Positions 25,105-33,119 of a DNA stretch of 64,000 bases are shown here, in pieces. A program made the position numbers and the translations under genes. Location of the stretch: positions 1,054,001 to 1,118,000 of the forward strand of contig JABAQM010000001.1 in NCBI GenBank assembly GCA_019187105.1, given 5' to 3'. The first letter of the stretch is position 1; each line of letters starts with the position of its first letter. Below the pieces are notes generated by a model. The model worked only from the letters and a program-made list of their open reading frames with translations. It was not told the DNA's origin and ran no database searches. The DNA is from Fimbriimonadaceae bacterium. Its GTDB lineage: Bacteria; Armatimonadota; Fimbriimonadia; Fimbriimonadales; Fimbriimonadaceae.

Positions 25105-26421
25105 TTACTTCCGGACGGTCCACACCGCCCGGTCGCATTCGTAACTCCACGACTTGCCCACTATGGGACCGCTGGATCGAACCGTTACGCGGACGGCTAC
25201 CGTTCCGTCGGCGGCAACATAGTCGGCGGGATCCCCACTGACGGCGAGCCGGGCCACGAGATTGTTGGTGTCGATCGCGTCGGTGCGCACAACAGAGCTC
25301 TCATTCCCGCTTTTGTCCAGCAGGGCAAGCTCCTGGGTGAAGGAGCCGGCTTCCGCCATCCGCCCGGTTACCGCGACGGACAACCCGCTCGGGGTCAGGG
25401 TCGTGGCCGTGGTGCGGAGGTCGAAGACGATCGGCGCTTCTGGATCGCCGCTGGCGACAACAGTCTTGGTAAGGCGCAGCACGGACCCGTCGGTTTCGGT
25501 CAGGGACCCTACGCTGCCACCCGTCACCTTGCCTCGATGCACGGTCAGGCCATTTGCCGACACGATGTCGGGACCACTCAGGATTTGGTAGCAATGCGGC
25601 AGGACGATGAACGCTCCGAGGTCGTTGCCGACGGAGTCGTAGCGCTCCACATACCCTCCGCTCCATGATGGCAGCAGGACGTCGCCGTTGGGCTCGACGG
25701 TGAGCCACTCCGGCTCCCACATGCCGGTGGCCGCGAACGTGCCGATCCACCCACCGGCGCTATCCAGGTGGTCGATAGTGTTATGGAACGTGTTGGACAC
25801 CAGGAGGCTCCCATCGCCCTTGAAGGCAAGACCGGTCGGGGAGAGAATTCCTGAGGAGCCATAGTCGGCGAAAACACCCAGGTAGTTCCCGTCTCGATCG
25901 TATCGATAGATGGTCTGTTCGCCGGGATAGAAGGAGCTGATGTAGATGTTGCCATCGCCATCCATTGCCAGTTGACCGTGGCGCGACAGCCCGGTAACGG
26001 CAAAGACGCCAAGATAGGCGCCAAGCGCCGAATAGCGTCGGATCCGGCCTCCGTAATAGTCGCTCACCAAGACATTGCCGTAGGAGTCGACGATGATCGA
26101 ATTCGTATCAGCCTCGGTTGCGAAGCTTCCGAGATCGGTACCGTCGGCATGGATCGCCCGCACGCCATTGAAGTAGTCGCAAACAAGGAGCACGTCGTCG
26201 GATGCAAAAGCGATTCCGATTGCGAGTCCGAGAACGTCGGTGCCAAAGGATCCTTTCGGAGTACCGTCGTCGGCAAACCGATAAATCGTGCTCGGACCGG
26301 TTTCCAAGCCGGTGGAGACGTAATAGTCGGCTCTTACGGCAGTAGTAATAAAAGATAAGGCACAGCAAAGTGCTGTTAGTCGAGTTGCTGTACCTGTTAG
26401 AGGACGGTTGCGATGAAACAT
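25105..26421 (-). CDS. Secreted NHL/beta-propeller repeat protein
   Basis: 438 residues with a signal peptide (LTALCCALSFITTAVRA). Six or so blade repeats follow the pattern GNxLVSDYYGGRIRRYSALG, each ending in G-x-F (LGVFAVTGL, LGVFADYG, IGTFAATG). After about residue 300 comes an immunoglobulin-like region. NHL propellers bind proteins or polysaccharides. An extracellular or surface role is likely; no PEP-CTERM tail is present. Confidence 0.8.
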   Translation of the reverse strand: MFHRNRPLTGTATRLTALCCALSFITTAVRADYYVSTGLETGPSTIYRFADDGTPKGSFGTDVLGLAIGIAFASDDVLLVCDYFNGVRAIHADGTDLGSFATEADTNSIIVDSYGNVLVSDYYGGRIRRYSALGAYLGVFAVTGLSRHGQLAMDGDGNIYISSFYPGEQTIYRYDRDGNYLGVFADYGSSGILSPTGLAFKGDGSLLVSNTFHNTIDHLDSAGGWIGTFAATGMWEPEWLTVEPNGDVLLPSWSGGYVERYDSVGNDLGAFIVLPHCYQILSGPDIVSANGLTVHRGKVTGGSVGSLTETDGSVLRLTKTVVASGDPEAPIVFDLRTTATTLTPSGLSVAVTGRMAEAGSFTQELALLDKSGNESSVVRTDAIDTNNLVARLAVSGDPADYVAADGTVAVRVTVRSSGPIVGKSWSYECDRAVWTVRK

Positions 26422-26572
26422 GCATTCAAGTATGCGGGTCCGTTCTCATATTGGAGTGGTCGTTTTCTGGCTTCGCTTGTCTGTATCAACAGGAAAAATA
26501 GGCTTATGCTGTCCGGATACTCCTCACTTTAGCGCGAACAAAGTAAAATTTACTGGTTATAATTAGAACCAC

Positions 26573-27328
26573 ATGCAGTACGTTAGAGCCGCACTGGGTG
26601 AGCCCCCTAAACGATTGTTTCTGCAGTGGGGCGACCTTCCCTTGGGCTTGGAGGAATGGGTCCAACCACCAGCAACCTGGCGCGTCGTCCTCTACGCCCA
26701 CGATGGGGTGGCACGCATCAACGGGCGGTCCTATCCCTACTTCCGCGGGACCGGGTTGCTCTTTCCGCCTTACGCGACCTGTGGCCACGCCAAGGTGGGA
26801 CCTCCTTCGCTAGAGGTGTCGGCGCATTTCGACTTTCCAGAGACGGAGGAAAAGACAGTTGCCCTGCCCCTTGAATTCCAATACCGACAGGAGTGGTATG
26901 ACCTGCTCTGGTTTGCCGGAGAACACGGGATGAGCGGCGCGGAAAGAGGCAAGGCGCTGGTATGGCATATGCTCTGGACCATCTCGGAACCAACCAGCAA
27001 GCTTCGGAATCAGTCTCGCATTTACGATGCCGAAGACCTGATCCGATCTCTAATGGCCAAGAGGTTCACTGTCGCCGAGCTTGCCCAGCAGCTCGACGTT
27101 TCGCAGAGCACGCTCCTCTCGTGGTTCCAAGCTGAGCACAACACCACGATCCAGGGCTTCATCCGCCAGACCAGGGCGAGAGAAGCATGCCGAATGCTGA
27201 CCTCGACGGATCTCGCCGTGAAGACGATCGCCGCCCGGGTCGGTGTCCCCGACCTGCAGCAGTTCAACAAGCTGGTGCGACAGCACTGCGGTCTCTCACC
27301 GCGAGAGTATCGCCAGCGAGCTTCCTAG
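26573..27328 (+). CDS. AraC family transcriptional regulator
   Basis: 251 residues. The N-terminal half is a cupin-like sensing domain (LEEWVQPPATWRVVLYAHDG). The C-terminal part has the two helix-turn-helix units: FTVAELAQQLDVSQSTLLSWF and LAVKTIAARVGVPDLQQFNK, ending in GLSPREYRQ, the usual AraC finish. The upstream 150 bases are A+T-rich and probably hold its promoter. No obvious target next to it. Confidence 0.88.
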   Translation: MQYVRAALGEPPKRLFLQWGDLPLGLEEWVQPPATWRVVLYAHDGVARINGRSYPYFRGTGLLFPPYATCGHAKVGPPSLEVSAHFDFPETEEKTVALPLEFQYRQEWYDLLWFAGEHGMSGAERGKALVWHMLWTISEPTSKLRNQSRIYDAEDLIRSLMAKRFTVAELAQQLDVSQSTLLSWFQAEHNTTIQGFIRQTRAREACRMLTSTDLAVKTIAARVGVPDLQQFNKLVRQHCGLSPREYRQRAS

Positions 27329-27345
27329 CTTGGGAGAGCCTTTCC

Positions 27346-28545
27346 CTATCGCTTGGGGCGCCCGATCCGACCGAATCGCCTCACCGAACCACCCCTGCGC
27401 TGATTTGCGCGAGCCGGGGCGGACTGCGGCTGGGCGGGACGGACGGTGCTCAGTTCCGAGATCGGAATCGAGGCACCCAGGATTCGCTCGATTTCACGAA
27501 CGTCCTTCGCCTGCTCCGGATGGGCCAGCGTGATCGAGCGACCCTTGGCGCCTGCGCGTCCGGTTCGGCCGGCTCGGTGAACGTAATCCTCCGGGTTTTC
27601 GGGAAGGTCGTAGTTGATAACCAGCGAGATGTCCTTCACATCGATACCCCGTGCGGCGATATCCGTAGCCACCAGCACGCGGTACTGCCCTTGCTTGAAT
27701 CCATGCAGCGCTTCCCGTCGCTGCGCCAGGGTTCGATCGGAATGGAGCTCGGCGGCCTTGTGGCCACGGCCACGCACCGACTTCGTGAGTTTACGAACGC
27801 CGTGCCGTGTTCTTGCGAACACCAGTACGGTGCCCCGCGAGCTGTTGAGAAGGCTAACCAGCAACTCCGATTTATCGGCTTGCGGAATAAAGACCATTTC
27901 GTGCTCGATCAGGGCGGCGGTGTCGTGCGAACGCTCGACCTCCACCGATTGCGGTGAACGAAGATAGCGCTGGGCCAATTCGAGAATGCCCTTCGGCATC
28001 GTCGCGCTGAAAAGGAGTGTCTGGCGACTCGTCGGCGTCTCGTCGAGGATCCGCTGGATCGCAGGGGCAAATCCCATGTCCAGCATCCGATCGGCTTCGT
28101 CGAGGACGGCGATCTTTACGTTTTTCAGACTGACGGTTTTCTTGAACAGATGGTCCTTGAGGCGGCCCGGAGTAGCGACAATGACCGCGGGCTTCTTCCG
28201 AAGCATCGCGATTTGCCGGTTCATACTCGCCCCACCAACAACGAGGGCACACTCGGTCTCAAGACTCCTGAAGGTCTCGAAAATCTGTTCCGCCAGTTCC
28301 CGGGTCGGAGCAAGGACAAGAGCGACTTCGTCACGCTGAAGCCGTTCGACGATCGGCAGAGCAAACGCGAGTGTCTTGCCGGTGCCCGTCTGGGCAATAC
28401 CGATCAGATCGCTGCCGGCTAGCGCGATGGGAATCGCCTTCTCCTGGATTGGAGTCGGGGTGACGATGTCGATTCGATGAAGGCGACGCAGGTTGCGCGC
28501 CGAAAGCTGGAGGGCTTCAAAGCCCCTAAGTTGTAGTGATTGCAT
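27346..28545 (-). CDS. DEAD-box RNA helicase (RhlE-like)
   Basis: 399 residues. All helicase motifs are visible: Q motif (TPTPIQEKAIP), motif I AQTGTGKT, PTRELAEQ, TPGRL, motif II VLDEADRMLDMGF, SAT, and in the second domain ATDIAARGIDV and HRAGRTGRAG. The C-terminal tail is basic (RRGGSVRRFGRIGRPKR), as in cold-active RNA helicases of ribosome assembly or RNA decay. The 209 bases upstream have no gene; a long 5' leader like those of cold-shock helicases would fit, with no specific structure proven. Confidence 0.92.
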   Translation of the reverse strand: MQSLQLRGFEALQLSARNLRRLHRIDIVTPTPIQEKAIPIALAGSDLIGIAQTGTGKTLAFALPIVERLQRDEVALVLAPTRELAEQIFETFRSLETECALVVGGASMNRQIAMLRKKPAVIVATPGRLKDHLFKKTVSLKNVKIAVLDEADRMLDMGFAPAIQRILDETPTSRQTLLFSATMPKGILELAQRYLRSPQSVEVERSHDTAALIEHEMVFIPQADKSELLVSLLNSSRGTVLVFARTRHGVRKLTKSVRGRGHKAAELHSDRTLAQRREALHGFKQGQYRVLVATDIAARGIDVKDISLVINYDLPENPEDYVHRAGRTGRAGAKGRSITLAHPEQAKDVREIERILGASIPISELSTVRPAQPQSAPARANQRRGGSVRRFGRIGRPKR

Positions 28546-28754
28546 TTATTGATTTCGCGCTGATGGCGCACTTGCCGCTGGGATCGTCTCGGAGCGCTCA
28601 AGGCAGCAGCAGTTCCGAGGCGCAAGGGCTTTTTGTGTGCTAGGCAGGGAAAAAACTTGCGCGAAAAACGAGTCGGCCCAATGCCGATGACGCTATAGTA
28701 CCCGATCGCGAAGACGCATGATCTGCCGTGCACATTTCATAGTTTGAACTTATA

Positions 28755-29312
28755 TCAATCGGCGGGGAGGCGGACCTCTGACCGCTTCCTCGCGAGCTGC
28801 TTGCGGGTCATGAAAACCCAGATTCCCAACCCGAAGGTCAGCACCGCCGAAGACATATAGCTCGTCAGGTGGGCCATGGCGACTGAGATCAGTCGACGAT
28901 CGTTCTCAAAGTCGCGCTTCCTTTCGGCCATGGGAACCAGCGTTGTGAGCCACATAAAGCTCACGAGAATCAACATAGCCGCAGTCAGGCTTGCGACAGC
29001 TACGATAAGGACCCCTCGCCGAAGCCACTGCCACTTGAGGGGCATAGTCGGACCGACCAGGTTGGTGAGGACGAGCCAAGCTCCCCCGAGAAGCCCAACC
29101 CAGAAGGTGGCGAGAAACCCCCACACGAGGGCGAGCGCAATGGGATTGTCGCTCTCGATCACCTTCGCGTGATGGATCGAGAAGTACTCGACGGCGACGT
29201 GTGCGGTGACGAGATCGTGGACCGTTCCATACAGCACTGCTACGACCAGGCAATAGAGAACAAACAGCAGTGCCGCCTTCCACGATCGGTCGGCGCCAGA
29301 TTCTGGTTTCAT
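28755..29312 (-). CDS. Four-helix membrane protein of unknown function
   Basis: 185 residues from ATG at 29312 (MKPESGADRSW). Four hydrophobic helices: AALLFVLYCLVVAVLYG, LALVWGFLATFWVGLLGG, GVLIVAVASLTAAMLILVSF and MSSAVLTFGLGIWVFMT. A soluble loop between helices 1 and 2 faces one side (VTAHVAVEYFSIHHAKV). No recognised family. Upstream it faces a GNAT gene in divergent orientation. Confidence 0.7.
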   Translation of the reverse strand: MKPESGADRSWKAALLFVLYCLVVAVLYGTVHDLVTAHVAVEYFSIHHAKVIESDNPIALALVWGFLATFWVGLLGGAWLVLTNLVGPTMPLKWQWLRRGVLIVAVASLTAAMLILVSFMWLTTLVPMAERKRDFENDRRLISVAMAHLTSYMSSAVLTFGLGIWVFMTRKQLARKRSEVRLPAD

Positions 29313-29350
29313 TCCTTCCCCGGCTGGAAATCTACCTAACCCTTTGGCCG

Positions 29351-29806
29351 GTGAGGTATCCCTTAGCCTTGAGCGAGCTGGAATATTCCTTCGACTCCCA
29401 TCGGATCGATTTCGAAAAGGTCGTGGCCTGGCTTCGCGATTCGTATTGGTCGCCGAAGATCCGGCCCGACGTGCTCCGCAAGGCCTTCGCAAACTCGATC
29501 CCGATTTCGGCCATCCACGCCGAGCACGGTCAGGTCGGATTTGCGCGAGCCGTCACCGACCATGCAACATTCGGCTGGATTGCGGACGTGTACGTCGAGG
29601 AAAGTTTCAGGGGCAGAGGGATCGGTAAAGAGCTTGTTCGTCGACTGATGGAGCATCCCGATCTGACAACGCTTCGTCGGTGGGTGCTCGCGACTCGGGA
29701 CGCGCAAGAGGTTTATCGCGCCCTCGGCTTTGAAGATGTTCCCCTCGGCCGCTTTATGATCTACCGCGCCGATCCGCTCGTTTGGCAGGATCTGCCGGTG
29801 GAATGA
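29351..29806 (+). CDS. GNAT family N-acetyltransferase
   Basis: About 151 residues. The start is uncertain (GTG 29351 or TTG 29369; the longer frame overlaps the divergent gene). Core motifs: YSFDSHRIDFEKVVAWLRD, DVYVEESFRGRGIGKELV (CoA loop) and VYRALGFEDVP. Closely resembles small acetyltransferases of the YjdJ/arsinothricin-like type. Target unknown. Confidence 0.8.
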   Translation: MRYPLALSELEYSFDSHRIDFEKVVAWLRDSYWSPKIRPDVLRKAFANSIPISAIHAEHGQVGFARAVTDHATFGWIADVYVEESFRGRGIGKELVRRLMEHPDLTTLRRWVLATRDAQEVYRALGFEDVPLGRFMIYRADPLVWQDLPVE

Positions 29807-29837
29807 AAAAAATGCCCCGAGCGAGCAGCTCAGGGCA
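29805..29837 (-). terminator. Intrinsic terminator on the minus strand
   Basis: TGCCC and GAGC (29813-29822) pair with GCTC and GGGCA (29828-29837) around a C/A mismatch and a 5-base loop. On the minus strand the stem is followed by a run of seven T (29812-29806). No minus-strand gene lies just upstream, so it must end a non-coding transcript. Confidence 0.8.
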
Positions 29838-30000
29838 TCAAAAGCAAACAAATATCTAGGTGCGATCCAATGGGTCGCTTCCGCTTATCGAGACGATTGC
29901 AGCGCACCCCGGCTAACAGCCTTCGCGCGCGGACCTGCCGTCCTCTCCTTGCGAAACAGTAGTCAGCCTCGACGCACCGCTCGCCTTCCAAACCAATGCT
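29805..30000 (-). ncRNA. Probable small structured RNA of unknown family
   Basis: The 412-base gap between two GNAT genes contains no gene. Its minus strand ends in a strong terminator and has nested complementarity upstream of it. TTCGC pairs with GCGAA around GGAC/GTCC (region 29908-29955), GGCT-GTT-AGCC forms a hairpin, and GGTGCG pairs with CGCACC at about 29855-29912. The 5' end is not defined; 30000 is a guess. I compared it mentally with 6S, SRP, tmRNA, RNase P and the common riboswitches and found no match. Confidence 0.4.
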
Positions 30001-30218
30001 CAAAAATTCGGATTGCGGGCCTGTGATCTTGGCTGACTTCGGAAACGACTCCTAGAAAAGAGAACGTCTAAATCGCGAATAGCTGACATCCCATCGAGGT
30101 GGCGGTTCCAGTGCGACAAGAGCGCCCTCGTTCCAGCCCGTATCATGTAGCCAGCGTGTCGCAGCTTGATGAAACCAACCCCATTGCCCGTTTCGCCCGT
30201 TCCGGCGCACCGCGGTCG

Positions 30219-30764
30219 ATGACGTTCGAGGATTACCTGGTGCGCGCCTATCAAGAAGGCGACGGGGCCGCCCTCTTTAGGGCAGTAGACGAATCGCGGG
30301 AGCACCTTCGCGCGACCATGCCGTGGATCGACAGCCACGATTCACCCGAGGCAAGTGAGGCGGTCACCCGCCAGATCATGGCTCGTTTCCTGTCCAACCA
30401 AGATTTCGGCCTCGGCATCTGGAACCAAGGCCACCTGGTCGGCGGCACCGGGTTTCATATGCGGGTCGGCGATCCTGAGACGGCCAACACGGAAGTCGGC
30501 TTGTGGATTCACGCGTCCCACGCCGGCAAGGGCTTGGGGAAGAAGGTGCTCCGGGCAATGCTTGAGTGGGGCTTTACAGAATGGGGCTGGTACCGGATCG
30601 TTTGGAAGTGCGATTCGGATAACTTGGCTAGCGCCGCCGTCGCCCGTTCCTGCGGCTTGGTGGAAGAAGGAAGGTTTCGCCAGGACCGCATCAAACCGGA
30701 CGGAACCCGCATCGACACCCTGGTCTTCGCGATCCTGGCCCACGAATGGCGGATCCGCCGGTGA
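30219..30764 (+). CDS. GNAT family N-acetyltransferase (RimJ/RimL-like)
   Basis: About 182 residues from the ATG at 30219 (MTFEDYLVRAYQEGD); the frame is open back to 30099 but that part does not resemble the family. Typical RimJ/RimL features: ALFRAVDESREHLRATMPWI, IHASHAGKGLGKKVL (CoA loop) and VARSCGLVEEGRFRQD, ending with FAILAHEW. Relatives acetylate N-termini of ribosomal proteins or antibiotics. Confidence 0.8.
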   Translation: MTFEDYLVRAYQEGDGAALFRAVDESREHLRATMPWIDSHDSPEASEAVTRQIMARFLSNQDFGLGIWNQGHLVGGTGFHMRVGDPETANTEVGLWIHASHAGKGLGKKVLRAMLEWGFTEWGWYRIVWKCDSDNLASAAVARSCGLVEEGRFRQDRIKPDGTRIDTLVFAILAHEWRIRR

Positions 30765-30816
30765 CGTTGCCGGGAATCCAAGCAATCGCTGATTTTTCGG
30801 CTAACATGCCTGTAGA

Positions 30817-31512
30817 GTGCGCCGCGCCTTTACCCTTATCGAGCTGTTGGTCGTCATCGCTATCATCGCCATTCTGGCAGCGATACTTTTCCCCGTCTTC
30901 GCATCGGCGAAGGCCAAGGGTCAGCAGACAGTCTGCCTGAGCAATGTCAAGCAGCTGGGGCTCGGCTTTCGCATGTACATGGACGACTTCGACCAGAAAT
31001 ATCCTGGCGCCGGATGTCTGAACGTCCGCGGCGGCTGGGTGGACGGGAGGAACCTAAAAGACGCGTCCAAGGGCGAGATCTATCCCTACCTAAAGAATAA
31101 GCAGGTTTACATGTGTCCCATGGATCCGAAGAAACAACGGTTCAACCTTTCCTTCAGCATGAACACCTGCATTCACCGCATCAAGGAGTCAGCCATCAAC
31201 TTCTCGAGCCGGACCATCCTGTTGCTCGAGGAGTCCGAGACCAGTGTCGATGGCAACGGTCTCAACGACGGCTGCTTCGTTCCGCATTACAACAACGATC
31301 TTTCTCCGATTCGCCATTCGGGCGGCGGCAATTATGTTCTCGCCGACACGAGCGCGAAATGGCTTTCCGCCCGCGACATTCGCGATCCCAAAGCGGACCA
31401 ACAGCGCGGCGCAAAGTGGCCGTGGCTTAACCCGTATCGCCTCGAGGAGGAGAGCGGGGAATTTGATAGCGCGATGCGCGGAGCGTGCGAGGTGGCACTC
31501 CGGGGTCCATAA
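30817..31512 (+). CDS. Type II secretion/type IV-like pseudopilin (DUF1559-like)
   Basis: 231 residues with a GTG start. The N-terminus RRAFTLIELLVVIAIIAIL has the prepilin peptidase site (short basic leader, then Phe, then Glu5 of the mature chain). The next region KGQQTVCLSNVKQLGLGFRMYMDD and YPG are typical of the large families of such proteins in Armatimonadota and Planctomycetes, and YVLADTSAKWLSARDI is the usual ending. Probably processed and inserted into the membrane as a pilin-like fibre subunit. It starts a tight three-gene cluster. Confidence 0.9.
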   Translation: MRRAFTLIELLVVIAIIAILAAILFPVFASAKAKGQQTVCLSNVKQLGLGFRMYMDDFDQKYPGAGCLNVRGGWVDGRNLKDASKGEIYPYLKNKQVYMCPMDPKKQRFNLSFSMNTCIHRIKESAINFSSRTILLLEESETSVDGNGLNDGCFVPHYNNDLSPIRHSGGGNYVLADTSAKWLSARDIRDPKADQQRGAKWPWLNPYRLEEESGEFDSAMRGACEVALRGP

Positions 31513-31516
31513 CCCG

Positions 31517-32074
31517 ATGTGGTGGATACGCAGCGCTTTCCAATTTGCACGAAATCCGGGCAAGAATCTGGAAAATCTGTGCAAGGCCTTCTTCCCTCAC
31601 CTATCTCCTGGCACCGCCGTGGGCCTGGTGCTTCAAGCGGCACTTTGCCTTACGATCTATTGCTCGATCCTTCCAAGGCTCTTCAGACCCTCAATGTACT
31701 GGACCGAGGGCGCGGTCATTTGCGGCCTTGGGATTGTTGGCTGGTATTCGGCGATCCTCGCTCTGCGGAATCACGCAATTGGCTACGTCATTCAGGGTCT
31801 GCTCACCTCCCTAATCTGTTTAGCCGCATCGGTGGTCGTCATGGTGGCCTCGGTCCAGTCAATGGATAACGCGGAGTTCTATCTACGTTTGCTGATTCCA
31901 CTGAGTATTGCTGTAACCAGTTTTAGGATCGCTTTGAAGGGCCTCGGTTGGGCCCGAAGCGGGTACCGACGGATGAAAGCCGAGAAGGCAAACCTTCTGC
32001 TTCCCGAGAACAAGGTCGCCGAACCTTCCATTGATTCGTCAGTTACCGATCAGGTAAAAGTGCACCATGCATGA
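31517..32074 (+). CDS. Membrane protein of unknown function
   Basis: 185 residues from ATG at 31517, 4 bases after the pseudopilin gene. After an amphipathic start (WWIRSAFQFARN) come four hydrophobic segments: TAVGLVLQAALCLTIYC, GAVICGLGIVGWYSAILA, GYVIQGLLTSLICLAASVV and LRLLIPLSIAVTSFRIAL, then a basic tail. Overlaps the next gene by 8 bases. No family recognised. Confidence 0.65.
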   Translation: MWWIRSAFQFARNPGKNLENLCKAFFPHLSPGTAVGLVLQAALCLTIYCSILPRLFRPSMYWTEGAVICGLGIVGWYSAILALRNHAIGYVIQGLLTSLICLAASVVVMVASVQSMDNAEFYLRLLIPLSIAVTSFRIALKGLGWARSGYRRMKAEKANLLLPENKVAEPSIDSSVTDQVKVHHA

Positions 32075-32357
32075 CAAGCCGTGGCCGTGGTGGGTCAAAC
32101 TCAACCTCTGGGGAATCAAGAACGAAATGGGGGCCTGGATCGCCCTGGTGCTGCTTGCGGGCTTAATGCTGTTCGCCGGGATAGGAGCCTTCCTCAAATG
32201 GATGCTCGGACGTCCTATTACACTTGACCTCGTTGTGGCGACCTTTGCGATCCCCGCTTGCGCCTGGTATGTTGCCGCCATCCTATGGGTTAAGAAGCAT
32301 TCATCCTTCCCAAATCCAGCAACGCGAAACGTGCTTAACGATCCGGCTCGTAGGTAA
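32067..32357 (+). CDS. Small two-helix membrane protein
   Basis: 96 residues. The start ATG lies inside the last codons of the previous gene (ATGCATGA), so coupling is likely. An aromatic N-terminus (PWPWWVKLNLWGIKN) precedes two helices (WIALVLLAGLMLFAGIGAF and LVVATFAIPACAWYVAAILW). Its end overlaps the convergent reductase gene by 23 bases. Unknown function. Confidence 0.6.
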   Translation: MHDKPWPWWVKLNLWGIKNEMGAWIALVLLAGLMLFAGIGAFLKWMLGRPITLDLVVATFAIPACAWYVAAILWVKKHSSFPNPATRNVLNDPARR

Positions 32358-32877
32358 GTCCCACAATCCCATTCGAGTAGCGTTTCGATTCCAGAAGCCG
32401 GAGTCGATGGGTTCGAATTTCGCCGGCAAACATCGGTATTCCCGACCCCAACAGAACCGGTATAACACTTAGCTCCCAGAGATCCACCAAGCCGAGGGCG
32501 GCAAAGGAAGCGACGGAATTGCCTCCTCCCATGTGCCAGATGTCCTTGCCAGTTCCCGCCAGTCGGCGGACCAAATCCTCTTTCACGGCATCAAAGCGGT
32601 CCGAAGCCGTGATAACGCCGGGCGTTTCAAGCGGACGGTGAGTGACCACTACCGTCGGCATTCCCTGTCCAAGCGGCATTCCATTCGCCACGGCTTCGTC
32701 GAACGTGCGGCGGCCCACGATCACGGCGCCGAACCGAGACATAAAGGCTGCCCAATCGATTTCTGGTGTGTGGTACGGCTCGAGCCACTTCATGCCGCCT
32801 TCCGCATTGGCGATAAAGCCATCGACGCTCATAGCCAACGACACGATCAGTCGAGGTTCGGACCCCATTTCCGGCAT
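32335..32877 (-). CDS. Dihydrofolate reductase / RibD C-terminal-like reductase
   Basis: 180 residues. LIVSLAMSVDGFIANAEGGMKWL (NADPH/substrate pocket start), GAVIVGRRTFDEAV, then DIWHMGGGNSVASFAALGLVDLWELSVIPVLLGSG in two parts, and a closing YSNGIVGLTYEPD. This is the DHFR-like family, widespread and mostly unassigned; a pteridine or ribityl-type reduction with NADPH is expected. Confidence 0.88.
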   Translation of the reverse strand: MPEMGSEPRLIVSLAMSVDGFIANAEGGMKWLEPYHTPEIDWAAFMSRFGAVIVGRRTFDEAVANGMPLGQGMPTVVVTHRPLETPGVITASDRFDAVKEDLVRRLAGTGKDIWHMGGGNSVASFAALGLVDLWELSVIPVLLGSGIPMFAGEIRTHRLRLLESKRYSNGIVGLTYEPDR

Positions 32878-33080
32878 CTTACCGCCCTGCTATCCCGGTT
32901 AAACTGCGGCGCGTAAAGTTCATGGATTCCTTTAACTTTAGGTTCCCTGGTGAGTTCACCGTAGGTTCAACGAGCCCAAACCGGGAAATCCATTATCGGA
33001 GGCGGTCTCTGCCCAGACTGTTCTCCGAAACTAAACGGGACATCAAGCCCGAAGTTCCAGCCCATAAACCTCCAGCCCCT

Positions 33081-33119
33081 GGGGTCGGTCTCGCCAACCG
33101 GCCCCTTCTGATTTTTTCT
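33081..33119 (+). terminator. Terminator-like hairpin on the plus strand
   Basis: GGGGTCGGT (33081-33089) pairs with ACCGGCCCC (33097-33105), including one G-T pair, followed by TTCTGATTTTTT. It points along the plus strand, where no gene ends nearby, in a 240-base gap where I see no gene. Confidence 0.45.
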
